Shown in pieces: positions 33,441-43,084 of a stretch of 64,000 bases of DNA. How positions within the stretch are numbered: the first letter of the stretch is position 1; each line of letters starts with the position of its first letter. The notes under the pieces are model-generated. The model saw nothing but the letters and a program-made list of their open reading frames with translations, had not been told where the DNA came from and did no database searches. The position numbers and the translations under genes are program-made. This DNA comes from Tragulus kanchil (lineage: Eukaryota > Chordata > Mammalia > Artiodactyla > Tragulidae): the NCBI GenBank assembly GCA_022376925.1, contig JAIOJX010000032.1, positions 173,067,979 to 173,131,978 of the forward strand. Direction: 5' to 3'.

Positions 33441-34345
33441 CATGACTGATATGCTAGGGCTTTAATGAGTAAACTCGACAGCATGCAAGAACAGTATAAG
33501 CAGATAGATGGAAATTTTGAGAAAGAAAGAAATGCACACTGGAATGGAAATACCTTTGAGGGGCTTATTAGTAGACTGGACATGGCTGAGGAAAGAATCT
33601 CTGAGCTTGAGAATATCTCAATAGAAACCTCCAAAATTGAAAAGCCTAAAGAACAAAGGCTGAAAAAAAAAATAGAACAGAATACCCGAGGACCGCAGGA
33701 CAAGTACGAAGATGTAGCATATGCATAATTGGGAATTCCAGCAGGAGAAGAAAGAGAGTTAGAAAGAGAAGAAATGTTTGAAACAATTTCCCTAATTAAT
33801 GTCAAACACCAAATCACAGTCCCAGGAAGCTCAGAGAACACCTAACAGGATAAATGCCCCAAATAAACTAGACCTAAGCATTTCATTTTTTGTCAAACTG
33901 CAGAAAAGCAAAGATAAAGAATAGAATACTGAAAGAAGCCAGAAGGGGGAAAAGCACCTTTTGTATAGAAGAGCAAAGGGAAGAATTACTTCCAGCTCCG
34001 TGAGAGTGGAGGGAAATAGTTAAAGTGCTAAGAGAAAAAACCGACAAATTTAGAATTCTGTACCCTGTGAAATTACCCTTCAAAAGTGAAGGAGAAATAA
34101 AGGTTTTCTCAGACAATCAAAAATTGAGGGAGTTTGTGCCTGTAGACTTGCCTTTCAAGAAATGCTCAAAGTAGTTCTGTAAAGAGAAGGAAAATAATAC
34201 AGGTCAGAAACACAGAACAAAGTAAAGAAAAGAAGAGGATGGGATGGGGGGGGGGTGGGGGAAATAAGTGAAAGTAAAATAAAACCTCTAGTTTTCTTAT
34301 TCTTCAGCCTAACAGATAGTAGTTTGTTCGAAATAACCATGCAGA
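33430..34345 (+). pseudogene. L1 ORF1-region fossil
   Basis: Start of a long plus-strand L1. The frame at 33465-33728 encodes a coiled-coil-like stretch ('MAEERISELENISIE', then a lysine-rich segment) typical of L1/HAL1 ORF1. After it come noncoding-like L1 segments ('caccttttgtatagaagagc', 'gtgaaattacccttcaaaag', 'ctcagacaatcaaaaattga'). No intact frame. The element continues, with interruptions, to about 44400. Confidence 0.8.
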
Positions 34346-34480
34346 CAATGCATTTGATTATATATACATATACATACATACACATATATATTATTTTATG
34401 TGTATAATTATTACTATACATACATTTTTATATATACACACATATATATAATATACATATATATGCAATATATGCTTATG
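34346..34480. repeat. AT-rich simple repeat (TA/CA)
   Basis: Runs of 'tatatacatatacatacata' and related units across roughly 130 bases inside the L1. Likely a length-variable microsatellite. Confidence 0.85.
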
Positions 34481-34504
34481 GATGTTTATGCATAAGTACA
34501 ATGA

Positions 34505-34610
34505 GGGGCTTCCCTGGTGTCCAGTGGTTAGGACTTTACCTCCCAATGCAGGGAGTACAGGTTTGATCCCTGGTCAGGGAATCACATGCCTTGTCGCAAA
34601 AAAAAAAGAA
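34505..34610 (+). mobile_element. CHR-type SINE, short
   Basis: 'ggggcttccctggtgtccag', 'gtttgatccctggtcaggga' and an early A-rich tail. About 100 bases, the short form of this SINE class. Confidence 0.85.
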
Positions 34611-34845
34611 AAAAACATAAAACAGAAACAGTATTGCAACAAAATCAATAAAGACTTCTTAAATATTTTAATTTCAAAATCAAAATCAAATCAATGACAG
34701 TGATGACAGGAAAGACAGGAGGGAGAATTTAGGATTACTTTGTTACTAGAAGGGATTGATACAACCCATGAAGGGATGCACAGTGTTATCCGAAAGAGGC
34801 TTCGATGAGCTGTAAGTGTATATTGCTAACTCCAGGTAAAGCACT

Positions 34846-34869
34846 AAAAAAAAAGAAAGAAAGAAAGAA
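34846..34869 (+). repeat. (AAAG)n microsatellite
   Basis: An A run followed by four to five 'gaaa' units. Confidence 0.8.
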
Positions 34870-34944
34870 ATATACCTGATACAATAAGAAAGGAAAGGAA
34901 ATGGAATCATCTAAAATGCTCAGTTAAACCGCAAGAGGCAATCC

Positions 34945-35390
34945 AAGGATGAACCTTGACCATATCATGTTAAGTGAAATAAGTCAGACAGAGAAAGATG
35001 AACACTGTTTGAGCTCGCTTACGTGTGGAATCTAAAGTCGCTGTGCTCATAGGCACAGAGAATAAAATGGTGGTTGTCCAGGCCGGGGTGTGGAGGAGAC
35101 GGGCAGGCGTGGATCAGAGGATGCGAGCTCTCAGGGGCACAACAAGCAAGTCCCGGGATCCAAGGTGCAGCCGGTGACTCACATGAACAATACTGTGTCA
35201 GAGAGGGGGCGCTCTCTCCGCAGGGAAGAAAGGTAACTTGCTTGAGGTGATGGATGTGTCAACTACCTTTACTGTGGTAATCATTTCACAGTATATATTT
35301 ACATCCGATCATCAGGTTTTACACCTTAAATTTATACTTTTTTTACTTTTTTTCCTGTCAATTATACCTCAATAAAGCTGAGGAGGGGGA
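34945..35390 (+). mobile_element. Younger L1 3' end inserted in the older L1
   Basis: 'catgttaagtgaaataagtc', 'agacagagaaagatgaacac', 'gatgtgtcaactacctttac' and 'caattatacctcaataaagc' are a complete L1 3' end. The older L1 resumes after it, which shows nesting. Confidence 0.82.
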
Positions 35391-35457
35391 AGAACATAGT
35401 TACTCTAACACAAAAATCTCCAAATATCAAGTGCTTAACAGATATTTATTTCTTACT

Positions 35458-35458
<1 letters not shown>

Positions 35459-35496
<38 letters not shown>
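35459..35496 (+). repeat. (AC)18 microsatellite
   Basis: Uninterrupted AC dinucleotides, eighteen units. Long and pure enough to be polymorphic. Confidence 0.95.
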
Positions 35497-35756
35497 GGCA
35501 GAAAAGTTACAAAAGTAGTAACAAAGAGTGGTAACAGATACAAAACAGTAGCAAATGTGGCAGACATTTCTCAGACCCTCCTGCTAATCGCTTTGAATGT
35601 CAATAGTCTTAAGTGCATCAATTATTAATATAAGACAGAAATTGGTAGAGCGGATCAAAAAAGAAAGAAAAGAAAAAAAACAAGAGTCAAACTACAAGCT
35701 GTCTCAAAGAAACTCACTTCAAGTATAAAGGCGCCAGCAGATTAAAAGTAAACGGA

Positions 35757-36345
35757 TGGGTGGGAAATGCCCCGGTGGTCCAGTGACTGGGACTTGGCAC
35801 TCTCAGTGCCTTGGCCCAAATTCAACCCCTGGTCAGGCAAACAAGACCCCACAAGAAGACCAAAAGCAAAGGTAAATGGATGTGGGGCTTTGCTGGTGGC
35901 TCGGGGTAAAGAATTCTGCCAGCGCAGGATGCACAGGTTCAATCCCTGGTCCAGGAAGATCCCACGTGCCTCGGAGCAGCCCACCCCGGGACCACAGCTG
36001 CTGGGCCAGCCCGGGAGCCGCAGCCACCGAGCCCACACGCCGTACTGACTGAAACCCGAGTGCCCCAGAGCCTGGGCTCTGCAACGAGAGAGACCACCAG
36101 GGTGAGAAGCCCACACACCGCACCAAAGAGCAGCCCGCGCTACCCTCAGCTAGAGTAAAAGCCTTGCAGCAACAAAGACCCGGCCCAGCCAAAAAGAAAG
36201 AAATAATCATTTTAAGGAAATGGATGGATAGGGAACTTCCTCATGCTCCAGTTAGGACTTGGCACTTTCATACCTGTGGCCCAGGGTCAGTCCCTGGCAG
36301 GGGAACTAAGATCCTACAAGCCTTGCAGCAAAGCAAAAAAAGTGA
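35757..36345 (+). mobile_element. Three plus-strand CHR-type SINEs in a row
   Basis: 35757-35875 is a short form ('ccccggtggtccagtgactg', 'aagaccccacaagaagacca'). 35885-36205 is a full form with the 'gagcccacacgccgtactga' and 'aagcccacacaccgcaccaa' middle. 36228-36345 is a short form ('aacttcctcatgctccagtt', 'aagatcctacaagccttgca'). All are inserted in L1 sequence near 'gattaaaagtaaacgga'. The second and third are repeated at 36962-37422 by D8. Confidence 0.88.
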
Positions 36346-36919
36346 AGAAAAAAGAAAAGAGCAAATGGATGAGAAAACAAATACACCAGGCTAACACTGA
36401 TCAAAAGAGGGCATGGATAGCTAATTCACTTCAGGGAGAGCAGACCTCAAGGCAAAGAGCTTTATCGGGTATGAAGAATGGTGTTGCAAAGTCATAAAAG
36501 AGTCCATTTTCCAGAAGGACATAATCCTTAATGTGTGTACACCTAGCAACAGAGTCTCACAATATACAAGGCAAAAACTACGAGAATTTCAAGGAGAAAC
36601 AGACAAATCCCCTCTCATGGTTGGAAACTTCAACACTCCTCTATCAGAAATGGGCAGATCCAGCAGGCAGAAAATTAGTAAAGATATAGTTGAACTCGGC
36701 AACAACATCCATCAACTAGATAAAATTGACACCTATAGACGACTTCATACAAAAAGGGCGGATTACATATGCCTTCCAAGTGCCCACAGAACATGCACCA
36801 TGATGGACAGAAAACACACTTTAACAAATTTTAAAGAATAGAAAGCATACAACGTCTGCTCTTAGACCACAATGGAATTAAATGAGAAATCAAAAAAGAA
36901 AACTGGAGAATCCCCAAAC
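35838..36919 (+). repeat. Tandem duplication D8, copy A
   Basis: Repeated at 36915-37998 (offset 1076-1077). Starts inside the tail of a SINE. Near its right edge copy A lacks seven bases that copy B has ('atcaaaaaagaaaactgg' against 'atcaataataaaaagaaaac'). Confidence 0.95.
36380..36900 (+). pseudogene. L1 ORF2 endonuclease region, fossil
   Basis: The frame at 36533-36841 encodes the middle of the L1 APE-type endonuclease ('FNTPLSEMGRSSRQKISKD'). The residue before the FNT motif is asparagine where active L1 has aspartate (GNFN for GDFN), so the site looks inactive. Repeated at 37457-37970 by D8. The next L1 segment follows at 37998-38075. Confidence 0.85.
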
Positions 36920-37998
36920 AAGACCCCACAAGAAGACCAAAAGCAAAGGTAAATGGATGTGGGGCTTTGCTGGTGGCTCGGGGTAAAGAATTCTGCCAGC
37001 GCAGGATGCACAGGTTCAATCCCTGGTCCAGGAAGATCCCACGTGCCTCGGAGCAGCCCACCCCGGGACCACAGCTGCTGGGCCAGCCCGGGAGCCGCAG
37101 CCACCGAGCCCACACGCCGTACTGACTGAAACCCGAGTGCCCCAGAGCCTGGGCTCTGCAACGAGAGAGACCACCAGGGTGAGAAGCCCACACACCGCAC
37201 CAAAGAGCAGCCCGCGCTACCCTCAGCTAGAGTAAAAGCCTTGCAGCAACAAAGACCCGGCCCAGCCAAAAAGAAAGAAATAATCATTTTAAGGAAATGG
37301 ATGGATAGGGAACTTCCTCATGCTCCAGTTAGGACTTGGCACTTTCATACCTGTGGCCCAGGGTCAGTCCCTGGCAGGGGAACTAAGATCCTACAAGCCT
37401 TGCAGCAAAGCAAAAAAAGTGAAGAAAAAAGAAAAGAGCAAATGGATGAGAAAACAAATACACCAGGCTAACACTGATCAAAAGAGGGCATGGATAGCTA
37501 ATTCACTTCAGGAGAGCAGACCTCAAGGCAAAGAGCTTTATCGGGTATGAAGAATGGTGTTGCAAAGTCATAAAAGAGTCCATTTTCCAGAAGGACATAA
37601 TCCTTAATGTGTGTACACCTAGCAACAGAGTCTCACAATATACAAGGCAAAAACTACGAGAATTTCAAGGAGAAACAGACAAATCCCCTCTCATGGTTGG
37701 AAACTTCAACACTCCTCTATCAGAAATGGGCAGATCCAGCAGGCAGAAAATTAGTAAAGATATAGTTGAACTCGGCAACAACATCCATCAACTAGATAAA
37801 ATTGACACCTATAGACGACTTCATACAAAAAGGGCGGATTACATATGCCTTCCAAGTGCCCACAGAACATGCACCATGATGGACAGAAAACACACTTTAA
37901 CAAATTTTAAAGAATAGAAAGCATACAACGTCTGCTCTTAGACCACAATGGAATTAAATGAGAAATCAATAATAAAAAGAAAACTGGAGAATCCCCCA
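36915..37998 (+). repeat. Tandem duplication D8, copy B
   Basis: Second copy of 35838-36919. One G is lost near 37511 ('caggagagcag' against 'cagggagagcag'), which shifts the local frame. The last 60 bases start D9. Confidence 0.95.
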
Positions 37999-38075
37999 AA
38001 CACTTTGAGATTAAATAACACGCTTCTAAATCACACATGTGTAAAAGGAGAAATGGTGAAAGAAATTTTAAAATA

Positions 38076-38295
38076 CAGCTGGCCATTGAACAATGTGTGT
38101 TTGAACTGCACAGGTCCACTTAAATGTGGATTTTTTTGATAAATACATACTACAGTACTACAGAGGCCATGGCTGGCTGACCTTGCAGGTGTGGAAGGAA
38201 CAGCAGATACAGAGGACCGACTGGAAAGCTGTATGCAAATCCCCAAGTGTGAGGGGTCAGCGCCCCTAACCTGTGCATTTTTCAAGAGTAAACTC
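38076..38295 (+). mobile_element. Tigger-type DNA transposon (nonautonomous)
   Basis: Starts 'cagctggccattgaacaatg', has 'gtttgaactgcacaggtcca' and 'ggtcagcgcccctaacc', and ends 'ttcaagagtaaactc', with TA on both sides (38074-38075 and 38296-38297). The TA target duplication is typical of Tc1/mariner elements. It is inserted in L1 ORF2, which continues after it ('gcaaaagcagtactttaagg'). Repeated at 39116-39335 by D9. Confidence 0.85.
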
Positions 38296-38419
38296 TATTT
38301 TGAACACTGAGAATGAAAATATAACTTATTAAACGTGCAGGTTACAGCAAAAGCAGTACTTTAAGGGAAATTTATAGCCATTTATAAAGGATATCTTACA
38401 AAAACCGTAAAGCTAAAAC

Positions 38420-38914
38420 CATACTAAAAAGCAGAGGTATCACTTTGCTGACAGAAGTCCAGAGAGTCCATAAGGCTATGGTTTTCCCAGTAGTCATGTA
38501 CGGATGTGAGAGGTGGACCATAAAGAAGGCTGAGCACTGAAGAACTGATGCCTTTGAACTGTGGTGCCAGAGAAGACTCTTGAGAGTCCCATGGTCAGCA
38601 AGGAGATCAAACCAGTCAGTCCCAAAGGAAATCAACCCTGAATATTCATTGGAAGGACTGATACTGAAGCTGAAGCTCCAATACTCTGGTCATCAGATGC
38701 AAGGCGATGACTCACTGGAAAAGACCCTGACGCTGGGAGAGACTGAGGGCAGGAGGAGAAGGGCGACAGAGGACGAGACGGTCGATGGCATCACCAACTC
38801 AGTGGACATGAGCGTGAGCAAGCTCCGGGAGATGGTGAAAGACAGGGAAGCCTGGCGTGCCACCATCCACAGGGTCGCAAAGCGTGAGTCACAGCTGAGT
38901 GACTGACCTGAACA
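38420..38914 (+). mobile_element. BovB 3' end
   Basis: 'aaagcagaggtatcactttg', 'gtcatgtacggatgtgagag', 'gaagactcttgagagtccca', 'caggaggagaagggcgacag' and 'gtgagcaagctccgggagat' are the last 500 bases of BovB, younger than the L1 that it interrupts. Frame 38580-38906 is a remnant of ORF2. Repeated at 39460-39954 with one extra G near 39800. Confidence 0.93.
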
Positions 38915-38977
38915 ACATGTGCGCAGGTAAGAAACTAGAAGTTTCACATAAAATCTGGGACAAGGTAAACAATGTTT

Positions 38978-40010
38978 TTAGACCACAATGGAATTAAATG
39001 AGAAATCAATAATAAAAAGAAAACTGGAGAATCCCCCAAACACTTTGAGATTAAATAACACGCTTCTAAATCACACATGTGTAAAAGGAGAAATGGTGAA
39101 AGAAATTTTAAAATACAGCTGGCCATTGAACAATGTGTGTTTGAACTGCACAGGTCCACTTAAATGTGGATTTTTTTGATAAATACATACTACAGTACTA
39201 CAGAGGCCATGGCTGGCTGACCTTGCAGGTGTGGAAGGAACAGCAGATACAGAGGACCGACTGGAAAGCTGTATGCAAATCCCCAAGTGTGAGGGGTCAG
39301 CGCCCCTAACCTGTGCATTTTTCAAGAGTAAACTCTATTTTGAACACTGAGAATGAAAATATAACTTATTAAACGTGCAGGTTACAGCAAAAGCAGTACT
39401 TTAAGGGAAATTTATAGCCATTTATAAAGGATATCTTACAAAAACCGTAAAGCTAAAACCATACTAAAAAGCAGAGGTATCACTTTGCTGACAGAAGTCC
39501 AGAGAGTCCATAAGGCTATGGTTTTCCCAGTAGTCATGTACGGATGTGAGAGGTGGACCATAAAGAAGGCTGAGCACTGAAGAACTGATGCCTTTGAACT
39601 GTGGTGCCAGAGAAGACTCTTGAGAGTCCCATGGTCAGCAAGGAGATCAAACCAGTCAGTCCCAAAGGAAATCAACCCTGAATATTCATTGGAAGGACTG
39701 ATACTGAAGCTGAAGCTCCAATACTCTGGTCATCAGATGCAAGGCGATGACTCACTGGAAAAGACCCTGACGCTGGGAGAGACTGAGGGCAGGAGGAGAA
39801 GGGGCGACAGAGGACGAGACGGTCGATGGCATCACCAACTCAGTGGACATGAGCGTGAGCAAGCTCCGGGAGATGGTGAAAGACAGGGAAGCCTGGCGTG
39901 CCACCATCCACAGGGTCGCAAAGCGTGAGTCACAGCTGAGTGACTGACCTGAACAACATGTGCGCAGGTAAGAAACTAGAAGTTTTTCACATAAAATCTG
40001 GGACAAGGTA
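38978..40010 (+). repeat. Tandem duplication D9, copy B
   Basis: Second copy of 37938-38974. Its last 85 bases are the start of D10 copy A. Confidence 0.95.
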
Positions 40011-40019
40011 AACATGTTC

Positions 40020-40185
40020 CTTCTCGTCACTGTTTTTCAACATTGTACTGGAAGTTCTAGCTAATGTAATAAGACAAAAAAAGAAATAGAAGGTATACTG
40101 ATTGGGAAAGAAGAAATAAAACTACCTTTTGCAACATGACTGTCCATGTGAAAAATCCAGAAGAATTGACCAAAAAAAAAAAAAG
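40020..40185 (+). pseudogene. L1 ORF2 reverse transcriptase fragment
   Basis: 'tttttcaacattgtactgga', 'agttctagctaatgtaataa' and 'gattgggaaagaagaaataa' are the L1 RT core. At the place of the FADD active-site codons the sequence reads 'ccttttgcaacatgactgtc', so the two aspartates are gone. About 1 kb of upstream RT sequence is absent from the window. Repeated at 41116-41281. Confidence 0.75.
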
Positions 40186-40206
40186 GGAAAACTAGAAAAG
40201 TGACCA

Positions 40207-40520
40207 TGGGGCTTCCCCTGTTGGTCTAGTGGGTAAGGACATCACCTTGCAGTGCAAGGGGCGCCTGTTCGATCCCTGGCCTGGGAAGATCCCAGGTGCC
40301 GCGGAGCAGCTGGACCGATGTGTCCAATTACCTAGCCGGAGCTCTTCAGCGACAGACGCCACCAGCCACCGCGATGGGAGGCCCACAGGAGCCAAAAAAG
40401 AACAAAGACGGATTAAGATAGAGGAATGAAAGACCAATAGAAGTGGCCCGCCCGCTCCCTTCCCTCCCCAACCCAACCCCCTCCCAAAAATAAATAATAA
40501 AATAAATTAAAAAAAAAAAA
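40207..40520 (+). mobile_element. CHR-type SINE, tail type B
   Basis: 'ggggcttcccctgttggtct', 'gttcgatccctggcctggga', 'gatgtgtccaattacctagc', tail 'gaatgaaagaccaatagaag' then a C-rich block and an A-rich end. Repeated at 41303-41616 by D10. Confidence 0.9.
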
Positions 40521-41020
40521 AGAAAAGTGACCATGGATGTCTAAGTGGCAAGATACAAGATTAATACAGGTGCTCCTTGGAAACATTGTGGGCTTGGTTG
40601 CAGACCACCAAAATAAAGAAAATATCATAATAAAGCAAGTCACACATTTTAGGGGGTTTCTCAGCGCAATTATGTTTATACTGTACTGTAGTCCATTAAG
40701 TGTGCGACAGCATCACACTTAAGACAACAAAGTTCACGTCTTAATTTAGAAAGACAGTACTACTGGAAAAAATGCTAGCCAATATCTGAGTTTTCAGTGA
40801 GAAGCAATGGTAGCATAAAGACCACCAACCACAGATCACCATAAGAAATATAATAATAATGAAAAACTCTGAACTACTTCAAGAAACGCCAAAATGTGAC
40901 AGAGAGACACAGAGTGAGCACATGCTGTTGGAAACACGGTGCCAACAGAGCCGACCGATGCAGTGTTGCCAATGGACTCGATCAAAGCATTGCTGCCACA
41001 GACCTCCAATCTGAAAAAAC

Positions 41021-42117
41021 GTGAGTCACAGCTGAGTGACTGACCTGAACAACATGTGCGCAGGTAAGAAACTAGAAGTTTTTCACATAAAATCTGGGAC
41101 AAGGTAAACATGTTCCTTCTCGTCACTGTTTTTCAACATTGTACTGGAAGTTCTAGCTAATGTAATAAGACAAAAAAAGAAATAGAAGGTATACTGATTG
41201 GGAAAGAAGAAATAAAACTACCTTTTGCAACATGACTGTCCATGTGAAAAATCCAGAAGAATTGACCAAAAAAAAAAAAAGGGAAAACTAGAAAAGTGAC
41301 CATGGGGCTTCCCCTGTTGGTCTAGTGGGTAAGGACATCACCTTGCAGTGCAAGGGGCGCCTGTTCGATCCCTGGCCTGGGAAGATCCCAGGTGCCGCGG
41401 AGCAGCTGGACCGATGTGTCCAATTACCTAGCCGGAGCTCTTCAGCGACAGACGCCACCAGCCACCGCGATGGGAGGCCCACAGGAGCCAAAAAAGAACA
41501 AAGACGGATTAAGATAGAGGAATGAAAGACCAATAGAAGTGGCCCGCCCGCTCCCTTCCCTCCCCAACCCAACCCCCTCCCAAAAATAAATAATAAAATA
41601 AATTAAAAAAAAAAAAAGAAAAGTGACCATGGATGTCTAAGTGGCAAGATACAAGATTAATACAGGTGCTCCTTGGAAACATTGTGGGCTTGGTTGCAGA
41701 CCACCAAAATAAAGAAAATATCATAATAAAGCAAGTCACACATTTTAGGGGGTTTCTCAGCGCAATTATGTTTATACTGTACTGTAGTCCATTAAGTGTG
41801 CGACAGCATCACACTTAAGACAACAAAGTTCACGTCTTAATTTAGAAAGACAGTACTACTGGAAAAAATGCTAGCCAATATCTGAGTTTTCAGTGAGAAG
41901 CAATGGTAGCATAAAGACCACCAACCACAGATCACCATAAGAAATATAATAATAATGAAAAACTCTGAACTACTTCAAGAAACGCCAAAATGTGACAGAG
42001 AGACACAGAGTGAGCACATGCTGTTGGAAACACGGTGCCAACAGAGCCGACCGATGCAGTGTTGCCAATGGACTCGATCAAAGCATTGCTGCCACAGACC
42101 TCCAATCTGAAAAAAAA
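41021..42117 (+). repeat. Tandem duplication D10, copy B
   Basis: Second copy of 39925-41020. No substitution noticed away from the A-run at its right edge. Confidence 0.96.
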
Positions 42118-42177
42118 ACGCCGTATCGGTGAAGCCAGGCACTATCAAGCCAAGAACAACAAAATGAGGTGTGCTTG
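41663..42177 (+). mobile_element. Tigger-type element, internally deleted (complete copy)
   Basis: Begins 'caggtgctccttggaaacat', continues 'ggttgcagaccaccaaaata', 'gtactgtagtccattaagtg' and 'gatcaccataagaaatataa', and ends 'aatgaggtgtgcttg'. TA flanks both ends (41661-41662, 42178-42179). The two ends correspond to the ends of an autonomous Tigger with most of the transposase missing. A truncated copy lies at 40567-41020. Confidence 0.85.
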
Positions 42178-42179
42178 TA

Positions 42180-42522
42180 TACAAAAATCAACCAATTTCT
42201 TCCGTTCCAATAAGGAACAAATGGAATCTAAAACAAAAATTACAAACCCATTTATATTAGCATTCCTCAAAATGAAATACGTAGGTGTAAACCTCACAAA
42301 ATATGCACAAGATTTACATGAGGAAACCCTGATGACAGATTTTTTTAAAAAAACAATTCTAAATAAAAGGAGAGATATTTTGCACTCATGAAAAACCCAA
42401 TATTGTTAAGATGTCAGTTCTTCTCAACTGGATCTACAGATTCCATGCAATCCCCAAGAGTCCAAATCCCAGGAGACCATTTCGTGACCTCAACAAAGTG
42501 ATTCTAAAGTTGATGGGACAAC
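42180..42522 (+). pseudogene. L1 ORF2 3' portion, fossil
   Basis: 'aatattgttaagatgtcagt', 'ggatctacagattccatgca' and 'gtgattctaaagttgatggg' are the part of L1 ORF2 downstream of the RT core. Stops and shifts throughout. Confidence 0.85.
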
Positions 42523-43072
42523 TTCTCAGGTGGCTGAGAATCCACCTGCCAATGCAGGGGACGCAGGTTCAGTCCCTGGTCCTGGAAGATCCCACACGCT
42601 GCCGAGCAACCAAGCCCACGCACCACAGACACTGAACCTGGGCTCTAGGGCTCTTGAGTCATGGGTACTGAGCCTGCGCTCCACAACAAGAGAAGCCACC
42701 ACAAAGAGAGGCCCACACCTCAAAGAAGAGTAGCCCCTGCTCACCACAGCTAGAGAAAGCCCGTGTGCAGCCACGAAGACCCTGTGCAGCCATTAATAAA
42801 TTTTTTTTCTTTTTTGGGGGCCAATTTTATTGGTCTTTCATTTATTTATCTTTGCTCTTTGGCCTGTGTGGACCTCCCATCACAGTGGCCTCTCTCGTCA
42901 CAGGGCACCAGCTCTGGGCGCATGCGCCCCAGAGCTCTGGCTCGGTAATTGGACACATGGGGTCCAGCCGCTCCGCAGCACGTGCGATCCTCCCAGGCCA
43001 AGGATCGAACCGGCGCCCCTTGCACTGCAAGGCGGTGTCCTTACCCACTGGACCACCAGGGAAGCCCAGCCA
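42523..43072. mobile_element. CHR-type SINE pair in inverted orientation
   Basis: 42523-42800 is a plus-strand CHR ('caggtggctgagaatccacc', 'agcccctgctcaccacagct'). 42806-43068 is a minus-strand tail-type-B CHR inserted in its tail. The host tail wording 'cagccattaataaat' before it returns as 'cagccataaataaat' after it, a target duplication. Confidence 0.87.
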
Positions 43073-43084
43073 TAAATAAATAAT

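Larger units (their letters stand above)
37938..38974 (+). repeat. Tandem duplication D9, copy A
   Basis: Repeated at 38978-40010 (offset 1040). Starts at 'ttagaccacaatggaattaa' inside D8 copy B. The right edge is shortened in a T run ('gtttcac' against 'gtttttcac') and altered ('aaacaatg' against 'aaacatg'). Confidence 0.95.
39925..41020 (+). repeat. Tandem duplication D10, copy A
   Basis: Repeated at 41021-42117 at offset 1096. The joint lies in the middle of a Tigger element: copy A stops at 'aatctgaaaaaac', while copy B runs on to the proper Tigger end. Confidence 0.96.

Noticed and set aside
34346..34480. TA/CA-rich stretch as an origin or matrix-attachment site
   Set aside because: Best explained as a microsatellite in an L1. 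Nothing specific supports a replication or attachment role.
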